Source of the DNA: Nevskia sp. | GTDB lineage: Bacteria; Pseudomonadota; Gammaproteobacteria; Nevskiales; Nevskiaceae | Assembly: GCA_019689635.1 (NCBI GenBank) | Contig: JADGHB010000022.1 | Location: 1 to 40,717, forward strand | Direction of reading: 5' to 3' | DNA: 40,717 bases | Shown: positions 23,347 through 30,052 of the stretch, in pieces | Layout: every line of letters begins with the position of its first letter | How positions within the stretch are numbered: position 1 is the stretch's first letter | Program-made: the position numbers and the translations under genes | The notes under the pieces: model-generated | What the model was told of the DNA's origin: nothing | The model's database searches: none | The model's input: the letters and a program-made list of their open reading frames with translations, nothing else

Positions 23347-23794
23347 GACCTCGTGACGGATGCGGGTTAAGCAGCCGCGCGCGCAGACGCCGCAGAGCGT
23401 CCGGTTCCAGTTCGTCGCCGAGCAGCGCGCGGCTGCGCCGCGAGCCGTTTTCCAGGCGAAAGTTCAGCACGATCATCCAGGACTGCACCACGCTGCCCGG
23501 CAGCAGCCGGGCGTCCTGCCGCGCGCCGCGCGCGTCCTCCACGCGCCAGCGACCCTGCGGATCGAGCATCAGCCGCACCAGCGCGCGCGGGCCGTAGCCG
23601 AACACCGGATGGCGGCGCAGGTTGATCCACGACAAGGCGTACAGCGCCGCCAGCGTCAGGCCCGCCCAGCGCGGCGGCTGCGCCAGCAGCGTCAGCAGGA
23701 TCGCGCCCGCGTGCAGCGCGAACAACCCGCGCAGCGCGCGCGACGACGGCCGCAGGTGCAGGTCAAGCGTGACGTCGAACGCGCTCGAGGACAT
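23327..23794 (-). CDS. ygfX: YgfX (CptA) family membrane protein with an element-derived C-terminus
   Basis: 155 residues. YgfX proteins are short inner-membrane proteins next to sdhE; in E. coli YgfX (CptA) has been described as a toxin acting on FtsZ and MreB, though its role in sdh context is debated. Visible: a charged N-terminal strand FDVTLDLHLRPSSRAL, a hydrophobic hairpin (about 22-56: ALHAGAILLTLLAQPPRWAGLTLAALYALSWI), then a soluble beta-rich tail with VRLMLDPQGRWRVEDA, LLPGSVVQSWMIVLNFRLENG and RALLGDELEPDALRRLRARL, as in the family. The family part ends at about residue 142; residues 143-155 (NPHPSRGRPKIRG) and the stop come from the mobile element. The gene overlaps sdhE by 32 bp. 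Confidence 0.8.
   Translation of the reverse strand: MSSSAFDVTLDLHLRPSSRALRGLFALHAGAILLTLLAQPPRWAGLTLAALYALSWINLRRHPVFGYGPRALVRLMLDPQGRWRVEDARGARQDARLLPGSVVQSWMIVLNFRLENGSRRSRALLGDELEPDALRRLRARLLNPHPSRGRPKIRG
23350..23370 (-). repeat. Right terminal inverted repeat of the MITE-like element
   Basis: Ends TGACGGATGCGGGTTAA on the plus strand; complement of 23116-23136 with one mismatch. Read on the minus strand it encodes the start of the foreign tail of ygfX. Confidence 0.85.
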
Positions 23795-24005
23795 CGCGGA
23801 ACTCCGCCGGCACCGGCGCCTGTTCCAGCACCCAGGCCCACAGCTCCGGGTCCTCGCGCTCCAGCAGGCGCGCGAACGCGGCGCGCTCCGCCTCCGGCGC
23901 GCGGTCGTAGTGGATCTGCAGGTAGCGCTCGAGCAGCACGTCCAGCTCCTTCATGCCGCGGCGGCAGTGCCAGCGCAAGCGGGATTTGTCAGGGACGCTG
24001 CTCAT
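23763..24005 (-). CDS. sdhE: SdhE (YgfY) FAD assembly factor
   Basis: 80 residues, the usual SdhE size, with the hallmark RGMKELD at 16-22 (Gly17 is the key position of the RGxxE motif). SdhE binds SdhA and promotes covalent attachment of FAD. The remainder, LLERYLQIHYDRAPEAERAAFARLLEREDPELWAWVL, follows the family helical bundle. It lies 62 bp after sdhB in the same direction and overlaps ygfX, as is common in gammaproteobacteria. Confident call. Confidence 0.95.
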   Translation of the reverse strand: MSSVPDKSRLRWHCRRGMKELDVLLERYLQIHYDRAPEAERAAFARLLEREDPELWAWVLEQAPVPAEFRDVLERVRRHA

Positions 24006-24067
24006 TCGTCACCCCGCGACCGACCGGCATCGAACGCTCGAGCTTGCGCGCCGGCGCCTTTCGAAAA

Positions 24068-24853
24068 CTACCCTCGCCGCTCCATCAGCATCTTCTTCGT
24101 TTCCGCGATGGCCTTGGCTGGATTGAGCCCTTTCGGACAGGTGCGCGTGCAGTTCAGGATGGTGTGGCAGCGGTAGAGTTTGAACGGATCTTCCAGCGCG
24201 TCGAGACGCTCGCCGGTCGCCTCGTCGCGCGAGTCCACCAGCCAGCGGTAGGCCTGCAGCAGGATGGCGGGGCCGAGGTAGCGGTCGCTATTCCACCAGT
24301 AGCTCGGGCAGGCGGTGGAACAGCAGGCGCACAGGATGCATTCGTAGAGTCCGTCGAGCTTGGCGCGGTCCTCTTCGCTCTGCAGGCGCTCGCGGGTCGG
24401 CGGCGGGGTGTCGGTCTTGAGCCAGGGCTCGATGGAGGCGTACTGGGCGTAGAAGTGGGTGAGGTCGGGCACCAGGTCCTTGACCACCGGCATGTGGGGC
24501 AGCGGGTAGATCTTGATCTCGCCTTTCACCTCGTCGCAGGGCTTGGTGCAGGCCAGCGTGTTGGTGCCGTCGATGTTCATCGCGCACGAGCCGCAGATGC
24601 CTTCGCGGCACGAGCGGCGGAAAGTGAGCGTGGCGTCGATCTCGTTTTTGATCTTGATCAGCGCGTCGAGCACCATCGGCCCGCAGGCGTCCATGTCCAC
24701 TTCGTAGGTGTCGATGCGCGGATTGGCCTGGGTGTCCGGATCGTAACGATAGACGCGGAACACGCGCACGTTCTTGGCGCCGGCGGGCGCCGGGTAATGC
24801 TTGCCGGCGGCGCGGTCGATCTTGGAGTTCTTGGGCAGTCGGATCTGGGCCAT
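24068..24853 (-). CDS. sdhB: Succinate dehydrogenase iron-sulfur subunit SdhB
   Basis: 261 residues (E. coli 238, with an extra N-terminal stretch here). It carries electrons from SdhA to quinone. [2Fe-2S] ligands C82, C87, C90 and C102; [4Fe-4S] ligands C172, C175, C178 and C239; [3Fe-4S] ligands C182, C229 and C235. [19 protein letters not shown] carries the quinone-site region. The start lies 15 nt after the sdhA stop. It is transcribed from the sdhAF4/sdhC side, with sdhE downstream. Confidence 0.97.
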   Translation of the reverse strand: MAQIRLPKNSKIDRAAGKHYPAPAGAKNVRVFRVYRYDPDTQANPRIDTYEVDMDACGPMVLDALIKIKNEIDATLTFRRSCREGICGSCAMNIDGTNTLACTKPCDEVKGEIKIYPLPHMPVVKDLVPDLTHFYAQYASIEPWLKTDTPPPTRERLQSEEDRAKLDGLYECILCACCSTACPSYWWNSDRYLGPAILLQAYRWLVDSRDEATGERLDALEDPFKLYRCHTILNCTRTCPKGLNPAKAIAETKKMLMERRG

Positions 24854-24868
24854 GGCGGGCTCCGTGGG

Positions 24869-26662
24869 TCAATACACTCGCTTTTGCGGCGGGATCGTCT
24901 CGACGTCGTCGTCGAGGGTGTTCAGGTGCACCGGGCGGTAGCCGAGCTTGACTTCGGTCTCGCCGCTGCGCCAGGCCAGGGTGTGCTTCAGCCAGTGGGC
25001 ATCGTCGCGTTCCGGATAGTCCTCGCGCGCATGGGCGCCGCGCGACTCCTTGCGGTTCTGCGCCGAGACGATCGTCACCAGTGCCTGGCCGAGCAGGTTG
25101 TCCAGCTCCAGCGTCTCCATCAGATCGGAGTTCCAGATCAACGAGGAATCGGACACGCGCACGTCGCGGAAGGATTCGATGTCCTTTTTGAGTCGCGCCA
25201 CGCCTTCGTCCAGCGACTGCTGAGTGCGGAACACCGCGGCGTGGTTCTGCATGGTGCGCTGCATGTCCAGGCGCACCTGCGCGGTCGGCCGCGAGCCGTT
25301 CTTGGCGTGGCGCAGCCGGTCGAAGCGCGCCAGCGATTTTTCCTCCGCATCCTTGGCGATCGGCTTGTGCTTGGCGCCGGGCTTGAGCAACTGCGCACAG
25401 CGCAGCGCCGCCGCGCGTCCGAACACGACCAGGTCCAGCAGCGAATTGGACCCGAGGCGGTTGGCGCCGTGCACCGACACGCAGGCCGCCTCGCCCACCG
25501 CCATCAGGCCGGGCACCACGGTGTCGGTCCGGCCGTCGGTGCAGATCACCGCTTCGCCGTGGAGATTGGTAGGAATGCCGCCCATGTTGTAGTGCACCGT
25601 GGGCAACACGGGGATCGGCTCCTTGGTCACGTCCACGCCGGCGAAGATCTTGGCCGTCTCGGAAATGCCGGGCAGACGCTTGTGCAGCACCTCCGGCCCG
25701 AGGTGTTCGAGATGGAGATGGATGTGATCCTTTTCCGGCCCCACACCTCGGCCTTCGCGAATCTCGATGGTCATCGCGCGACTCACGACGTCGCGCGAAG
25801 CCAGGTCCTTGCGGTTGGGCGCATAGCGCTCCATGAAGCGCTCGCCCTTGGAATTGGTGAGATAGCCGCCCTCGCCGCGCGCGCCCTCGGTGATCAGACA
25901 GCCGGCACCGTAGATTCCCGTGGGATGGAACTGCACGAACTCCATGTCCTGCAGCGGCAGTCCGGCGCGCAGCACCATGCCGCCGCCGTCGCCGGTCTGG
26001 GTGTGGGCGCCGGTGCAGGAATAGTAGGCGCGGCCGTAGCCGCCGGTGGCGAGGATGGTGGTCTGGGCGCGAAACCGGTGGATCTGGCCCGTGGCCAGCT
26101 CCCAGGCGAGCACGCCGTGCACGCTGCCGTCGGTGTCGGTGAGCAGATCGAGCGCGAAGTATTCGATGAAGAACTCGGCGCGCGCCTTCAGCGCCTGCTG
26201 ATACATGGCGTGCAGCATGGCGTGGCCGGTGCGGTCGGCCGCGGCGCAGGTGCGCTGCGCGGTGCCTTCGCCGTAGTGGATGGTCATGCCGCCGAAGGGA
26301 CGCTGGTAGATCTTGCCCTCCGGCGTGCGCGAGAACGGCACACCCCAGTGCTCGAGTTCGATGACCGCGGGAATCGCCTCGCGACACATGTACTGGATGG
26401 CGTCCTGATCGCCCAGCCAGTCGGAGCCCTTGACCGTGTCGTACATGTGCCAGCGCCAGTCGTCCTCGCCCATGTTGGCGAGCGCCGCGGAGATGCCGCC
26501 CTGCGCGGCGACCGTGTGACTGCGCGTGGGAAAAACCTTGGTCAGGCAAGCGGTCTTGAGTCCCGCCTGCGCCAGACCGACGACCGCGCGCAGGCCGGCG
26601 CCGCCGGCGCCGACCACGATGACGTCGTACTCGTGGTGAACGATCGGGTAGGCGGCGGACAT
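24869..26662 (-). CDS. sdhA: Succinate dehydrogenase flavoprotein subunit SdhA
   Basis: 597 residues from ATG 26662, one base after the sdhD stop; an ATG five codons earlier overlaps sdhD and is less likely. It oxidises succinate to fumarate in the TCA cycle. FAD site [14 protein letters not shown] (13-26); the covalent-FAD His is His49 in [10 protein letters not shown]; capping-domain and active-site segments include [23 protein letters not shown] (with the substrate His and the proton-relay Arg), [13 protein letters not shown] and [21 protein letters not shown]. The length matches E. coli (588). SdhE and SdhAF4, both encoded in this operon, are predicted assembly factors for this subunit. 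Confidence 0.97.
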   Translation of the reverse strand: MSAAYPIVHHEYDVIVVGAGGAGLRAVVGLAQAGLKTACLTKVFPTRSHTVAAQGGISAALANMGEDDWRWHMYDTVKGSDWLGDQDAIQYMCREAIPAVIELEHWGVPFSRTPEGKIYQRPFGGMTIHYGEGTAQRTCAAADRTGHAMLHAMYQQALKARAEFFIEYFALDLLTDTDGSVHGVLAWELATGQIHRFRAQTTILATGGYGRAYYSCTGAHTQTGDGGGMVLRAGLPLQDMEFVQFHPTGIYGAGCLITEGARGEGGYLTNSKGERFMERYAPNRKDLASRDVVSRAMTIEIREGRGVGPEKDHIHLHLEHLGPEVLHKRLPGISETAKIFAGVDVTKEPIPVLPTVHYNMGGIPTNLHGEAVICTDGRTDTVVPGLMAVGEAACVSVHGANRLGSNSLLDLVVFGRAAALRCAQLLKPGAKHKPIAKDAEEKSLARFDRLRHAKNGSRPTAQVRLDMQRTMQNHAAVFRTQQSLDEGVARLKKDIESFRDVRVSDSSLIWNSDLMETLELDNLLGQALVTIVSAQNRKESRGAHAREDYPERDDAHWLKHTLAWRSGETEVKLGYRPVHLNTLDDDVETIPPQKRVY

Positions 26663-26663
26663 G

Positions 26664-27047
26664 TCAGGCGACTCCAAAGGCGAGCTTGAGCACGGCGAAC
26701 ACGCTGCCGACGCCGAGCGCGAAGTGAGCGAATTTTTCCAGGATGACGCCGCCGAACCTGAGCGCCTCGTTGGCGACGTAGTCCTCGATCACCACCTGCA
26801 CACCCAGCGCCGAGTGCCAGAACAAGGCGATCAGCCACAGCGCGAGCGCGATGGCGGCGTAGGGGTTGTGCATCCAGGCGACCAGCGTGGCGTAATCGGC
26901 CACGCGATAGCGCGCGACGCTGAACACGAACCACAGCGACAGCGGGATCAAGGCCAGCGCGGTGAGGCGCTGCAGCCACCAGTGGCCCACGCCGTCCTTG
27001 GCCGAGCCCAGCCCACGCGCTTGCGACAGCGGGGAGCGCAGTTTCAT
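26664..27047 (-). CDS. sdhD: Succinate dehydrogenase membrane anchor SdhD
   Basis: 127 residues with three predicted spans (about 28-48, 55-78, 98-122). The early segment [23 protein letters not shown] is typical. [15 protein letters not shown] near residues 77-91 contains His78, corresponding to the conserved His region of SdhD, and Tyr90, matching the quinone-site Tyr83 of E. coli. The start at 27047 has GGAG 8-9 nt upstream; a longer open frame runs through sdhC in another frame and is not coding. One base separates its stop from the sdhA ATG. Confidence 0.92.
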   Translation of the reverse strand: MKLRSPLSQARGLGSAKDGVGHWWLQRLTALALIPLSLWFVFSVARYRVADYATLVAWMHNPYAAIALALWLIALFWHSALGVQVVIEDYVANEALRFGGVILEKFAHFALGVGSVFAVLKLAFGVA

Positions 27048-27067
27048 GTCGTGACTCCGGCAGAATT

Positions 27068-27466
27068 TCAGAGCGCGGCGACCGTCCACACGGCGGCGGT
27101 GAGCAGCAGCGAGACGCCGACCACGATCCAGCCGCCGCGATAAACGTTTTTCAGCTCGAATGCCCAGCCGGCATCCCACACCAGATGACGGATGCCGTTG
27201 CACAAGTGGTACATCAGCGCCCAGCTCCAGCCGAGCAGCAGCACCAGGCCCAGCGGGCCGCGCGCGCAGGTTTCGAAGCGCGCATACGCTTGCGGTCCGG
27301 CCGCGGCCGACAACAGCCAGGCCGCGAGGAACACGCTGCCCAGCGCCAGGGCCAGGCCGGTGAGGCGATGAAGAAAGGAAAGAACCGAGGTGAGCTGGAA
27401 CCGGTAATACTGGCCCAGCATGAAGGGCGACAGCGGCCGCGCGGCGGCCTTCGGCTCGGTAGCCAT
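27068..27466 (-). CDS. sdhC: Succinate dehydrogenase cytochrome b556 subunit SdhC
   Basis: 132 residues with three membrane spans (about 30-52, 70-92, 107-130). RPLSPFMLGQYYRFQLTSVLSFLHRLTGLAL (10-40) has the Ser/Arg positions of the quinone pocket; YHLCNGIRHLVWD (86-98) contains His87, the likely heme b ligand (E. coli His84), and His94. The ribosome-binding site GGAAGGAG directly abuts a strong hairpin at 27480-27516. It is the second gene of the operon after the DUF1674 gene. Confidence 0.95.
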   Translation of the reverse strand: MATEPKAAARPLSPFMLGQYYRFQLTSVLSFLHRLTGLALALGSVFLAAWLLSAAAGPQAYARFETCARGPLGLVLLLGWSWALMYHLCNGIRHLVWDAGWAFELKNVYRGGWIVVGVSLLLTAAVWTVAAL

Positions 27467-27479
27467 AGTGTTCTCCTTC

Positions 27480-27516
27480 CGCTCGCGGCACCGACACTCA
27501 CCGGTGCCCGCGAGCG
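27480..27516 (-). promoter_or_regulatory. Strong hairpin touching the sdhC ribosome-binding site
   Basis: 14 base pairs (27480-27493 with 27502-27516) with a single bulged C at 27508 and an 8-nt loop. On the sdh strand the stem ends at the first G of GGAAGGAG. There is no T-run, so it is not an ordinary terminator. It may guard mRNA ends after processing or tune sdhC translation. Confidence 0.6.
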
Positions 27517-27540
27517 ACTCTCCGGTCAGGGCAAGAGTCC

Positions 27541-27726
27541 CTAGAAATCGATGCAGCGGCCGTCTTTCTCCCAGTCGCCATAGCGGGTCGGCTCGGTGCC
27601 GTCCGGGCGTCCGCCGATTTCGGGTGGCATCGGGGCTCGTGCCGACCCCTCTTCTTCCGCTCGCCGCCGCTCAGGTGCGGGGCGCGGCTCGGCGGAGGAA
27701 GCAAAGTCTTCGGGAACGGGGATCAT
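27541..27726 (-). CDS. DUF1674 / SdhAF4-type succinate dehydrogenase assembly factor
   Basis: 61 residues. The C-terminal block PEIGGRPDGTEPTRYGDWEKDGRCIDF is the signature of DUF1674, the family of mitochondrial SDHAF4, which binds flavinylated SdhA before it joins SdhB. The N-terminal 30 residues are charged and low-complexity, as usual. As the first gene before sdhC, with 74 bp between them, it fits an assembly role. The combination with SdhE at the other end of the operon gives two SdhA assembly factors in one transcript. Small gene, easily missed; the C-terminal match is strong. Confidence 0.88.
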   Translation of the reverse strand: MIPVPEDFASSAEPRPAPERRRAEEEGSARAPMPPEIGGRPDGTEPTRYGDWEKDGRCIDF

Positions 27727-27766
27727 GGCGGCTGCCTGTGATTAGTGTGACAAAATTCGCCTCGAC
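27727..27766. promoter_or_regulatory. Short divergent gap between the sdh operon and ygfZ
   Basis: Only 40 bp separate the two start codons, so promoters must overlap or lie partly in the genes. The AT-rich core TGTGATTAGTGTGACA is present. It is not a symmetric CRP or FNR site. Confidence 0.3.
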
Positions 27767-28828
27767 ATGGCAATCGTCGAAACTCAAGACACCGCCGCCG
27801 AGCACGGCGGCTATGACTGGTTCAACGCGCCTTCTCTGCGCAGGCAGGCGAATCACGGCTGCGATTTTGGAGACCCTGCGGCGGAAGCCGTGGCCGCGCT
27901 CGACGGCACGGTGCGCGTTCCGCTGTGCGCCCTGGGGACCCTGCGCGTGAGCGGTGCGGACGCGCAAGATTTTTTACAGAACCAGTTGAGCAGCGACCTG
28001 CGCCGGCTCACGCCCGAACGCGCGCAACTGTCCAGCTACAACAGTCCCAAGGGCCGCGTGCTGGCGGTGCTCACCCTACTGCGCGACGCAGACGATGTGC
28101 TCCTGGAGCTGCCGCGCGAGATTCTCGCGGACACCCTCCAGCGCCTGCGCCGTTACGTGCTGCGCGCGAAAGTGAAACTCGAGGACGCCTGCGCGGCCCT
28201 GCCCGCGCTGGGACTGGCCGGCGCGCAGGCGCCGGCGCTGCTCGCCCAGGCCCGGCTGCCCGCGCCGTGCGAGTCGCTGGACTGCGCACGGAGCGGCGAT
28301 CTGCTGGTCCTGCGCCGGCCGGGCGCGATCCCGCGCTACAGTCTGCATGGCCCGGCCGGGCGCCTGGCATCGCTGTGGTCGCAGTGGTCCGACGCCGCGC
28401 AGCCCGCCGGCGATCAAGCCTGGCGGCTGCTGGACATCGAGGCCGGCGTGCCGGCGGTGTACGCCGCCACGAGCGAGCATTTCGTGCCGCAGATGCTGGC
28501 GCTCGACCGACTGGGCGCGATCAGCTTCGACAAAGGCTGCTATCCCGGCCAGGAGATCGTCGCGCGGGTGCACTACCTCGGCCAGCTCAAGCGCGGCTTG
28601 TTCAAGGCCTACAGCGAATCCGCCGCGCCGCCCGGCGCTGCCGTGTACCACGCCGGCGAACCGCAAGCCGCGGGTGAAGTGGTCGACTGCGCGCGCCACC
28701 CGCGGCGCGGTCACGCAGTGCTGCTGGTCTTGCCGCTGGACTTGCCGCTGGATGCGGCGTTGTCTCTGCAGCGGCCGGATGGCGCGCCATTATCCGACCT
28801 CACCGCATCCATGCCGCCGCAAGGCTGA
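27767..28828 (+). CDS. ygfZ: YgfZ, folate-binding Fe-S cluster protein (GcvT-like)
   Basis: 353 residues (E. coli 326). YgfZ supports the repair or assembly of certain [4Fe-4S] enzymes and tRNA thiomethylation by MiaB. The signature K-G-C-Y-x-G-Q-E is KGCYPGQE (256-263) with the functional Cys258. GcvT-like text includes VSGADAQDFLQNQLSSDLRRL, AQLSSYNSPKGRVLAVLTLLR and DIEAGVPAVYAATSEHFVPQML. The first 30 residues are extra and may mean that a later start is used. It is divergent from the sdh operon, which encodes Fe-S and flavin proteins, a sensible pairing. Confident family call. Confidence 0.95.
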   Translation: MAIVETQDTAAEHGGYDWFNAPSLRRQANHGCDFGDPAAEAVAALDGTVRVPLCALGTLRVSGADAQDFLQNQLSSDLRRLTPERAQLSSYNSPKGRVLAVLTLLRDADDVLLELPREILADTLQRLRRYVLRAKVKLEDACAALPALGLAGAQAPALLAQARLPAPCESLDCARSGDLLVLRRPGAIPRYSLHGPAGRLASLWSQWSDAAQPAGDQAWRLLDIEAGVPAVYAATSEHFVPQMLALDRLGAISFDKGCYPGQEIVARVHYLGQLKRGLFKAYSESAAPPGAAVYHAGEPQAAGEVVDCARHPRRGHAVLLVLPLDLPLDAALSLQRPDGAPLSDLTASMPPQG

Positions 28829-28882
28829 CGATTCCCGAAGATCCACCCAAGCAGGGCTGAAACCTCATCGCCCGGTTGCGGA

Positions 28883-28922
28883 TCGACCTCTGGATCGAAA
28901 AACCCCGTTCGCGGGAGGTCGA
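28883..28922 (+). other. Hairpin with UUCG tetraloop between ygfZ and sbp
   Basis: TCGACCTC (28883-28890) pairs with GAGGTCGA (28915-28922). Inside, CCG-TTCG-CGG (28905-28914) forms a tetraloop stem, leaving a 14-nt one-sided internal loop (28891-28904). No T-run follows. It could end ygfZ transcripts or belong to another RNA; purpose unknown. Confidence 0.45.
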
Positions 28923-28940
28923 GGGCAAGGTGCCGCCGGC

Positions 28941-29000
28941 TAAAGATAAATAAGTAATATCAAAACAACCACTAATCGCTTTTAATTCTATAGCGGTTTT
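28941..29000 (+). promoter_or_regulatory. AT-rich promoter region of the sulfate operon (possible CysB region)
   Basis: About 60 bp of AT-rich sequence stands out sharply from its GC-rich surroundings just before sbp. TATAGC (28989-28994) is a possible -10; the -35 position (CAACCA at 28966-28971) is poor, as in activator-dependent promoters. In sulfate operons of proteobacteria CysB binds AT-rich DNA at this place. No defined CysB motif can be proven by eye. Confidence 0.5.
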
Positions 29001-29038
29001 GCGATCCTGCCGGCCCCTTCGATCTCACGGGAGCCGAC

Positions 29039-30025
29039 ATGAAAAGTTTCGCACTGCTTGCGGTGGCGCTCGCCGCCTCGTCCGCAGCGTTCGCCGATGC
29101 GCACTTGCTGAACGTCTCGTATGACCCCACGCGCGAGCTCTACCAGCAACTGAACCCGTTGTTCGCCGCCGACTGGCAGAAACGCACCGGTTCCGCCGTG
29201 ATGATCGACGTCTCCAACGGCGGCTCGGGCAAGCAAGCGCGGGCCATTCTCGACGGACTCGAAGCCGACGTCGCCACGCTGGGCATCGCCTCGGACATCG
29301 ACGCGCTCGCCGAGCAAGGCAAGTTGTTGCCCCGCGATTGGCAAAAGCGCCTGCCGCAGGACAGCGCGCCGTACACCTCGACCATCGTCTTCGTCGTGCG
29401 CAAGGGCAATCCCAAAGCCATTCACGACTGGCCGGACCTCCTGCAGTCCGGGATTCAAGTGGTGACGCCCAATCCCAAAACCTCCGCCGGCGGACGCTGG
29501 GCCTTCCTCGCCGCCTATCTGCAAGCGCTGCACGCAAGCGGCGGGGACGCGAACAAGGCCCGCGACTACGTCGCGCGGCTGTACCGCGCAGTGCCGGTGC
29601 TGGATTCCGGAGCCCGCGGTTCGACCACGACCTTCGCCCGCGGCATCGGCGACGTGCTGCTGGCCTGGGAGAACGAAGCCCATCTGATCCTCAAGGAATT
29701 CGGTGCCGAGCGCTTCGAGATCGTCGTGCCCAAGGTGTCCGTGCTCGCCCAACCGCCGGTGGCCGTCGTGGACAAATACGCCCAAAAGCACGGCAACGAA
29801 AAGCTCGCCGAGGCTTACCTGCGCTGGCTGTACAGCCCGGAAGCCCAGGAAGTCATCGCGGCCAATTTCTATCGCCCGACCGACCCGGCCGTGGCCGCGC
29901 GCCATGCGAGCGAATTTCCGCCCGTGGAACGCTTGAACGTGAGCGCGCTCGGCGGCATCGCCAAGGTGCAGAAGGATTTCTTCGGCGATGGCGGCCTCTT
30001 CGACCAGATCTACGCCAACAAATAA
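29039..30025 (+). CDS. sbp: Periplasmic sulfate-binding protein Sbp
   Basis: 328 residues (E. coli Sbp 329). The signal peptide MKSFALLAVALAASSAAFA is followed by the mature start DAHLLNVSYDPTRELY. Sulfate-pocket segments: NVSYDPTRELYQQLNPLFA, SNGGSGKQARAILDGLEADVATLGIASDIDAL (Ser-Gly contacts), TPNPKTSAGGRWAFLAAY and DSGARGSTTTFARGIGDVLLAWENEAHL. It captures sulfate, or thiosulfate, and delivers it to CysT-CysW-CysA encoded downstream. The genes between it and cysT (porin, molbindin, amidotransferase) are on the same strand with small gaps. Translation signals: GGGAG about 6 nt before the ATG. Confidence 0.96.
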   Translation: MKSFALLAVALAASSAAFADAHLLNVSYDPTRELYQQLNPLFAADWQKRTGSAVMIDVSNGGSGKQARAILDGLEADVATLGIASDIDALAEQGKLLPRDWQKRLPQDSAPYTSTIVFVVRKGNPKAIHDWPDLLQSGIQVVTPNPKTSAGGRWAFLAAYLQALHASGGDANKARDYVARLYRAVPVLDSGARGSTTTFARGIGDVLLAWENEAHLILKEFGAERFEIVVPKVSVLAQPPVAVVDKYAQKHGNEKLAEAYLRWLYSPEAQEVIAANFYRPTDPAVAARHASEFPPVERLNVSALGGIAKVQKDFFGDGGLFDQIYANK

Positions 30026-30052
30026 CGCCACTTCTTTTTAAGGGATATCGAC

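Larger units (their letters stand above)
23116..23370. mobile_element. MITE-like non-autonomous element, 255 bp with 21-bp terminal inverted repeats
   Basis: The ends 23116-23136 and 23350-23370 are inverted repeats identical at 20 of 21 positions (23133 differs). Both begin with TTAA; as TTAA is its own complement it may be a 4-bp target duplication, leaving a 247-bp element (23120-23366) with CCCGCATCCGTCA ends, a pattern compatible with TTAA-targeting IS1380/piggyBac-type transposases (inference). Inside are a 13-bp inverted repeat (23261-23273 with 23334-23346), a perfect 9-bp hairpin (23191-23213) and a 7-bp hairpin (23141-23162). No transposase is recognisable; the longest frame inside is 64 codons of unknown text. 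It lies between ygfX and alkA and provides the last 13 codons and stop of ygfX. The rest of the 23030-23326 gap holds only the short alkA upstream region. Confidence 0.75.

Noticed and set aside
23360-26689. 1109-codon plus-strand frame across ygfX, sdhE, sdhB and sdhA
   Set aside because: It runs antisense through four recognised genes and crosses their boundaries; no domain is recognisable.
27740-27760. TGTGATTAGTGTGACA as a CRP or FNR site for sdh/ygfZ
   Set aside because: Only one half-site fits; the sequence is not a dyad with the right spacing.
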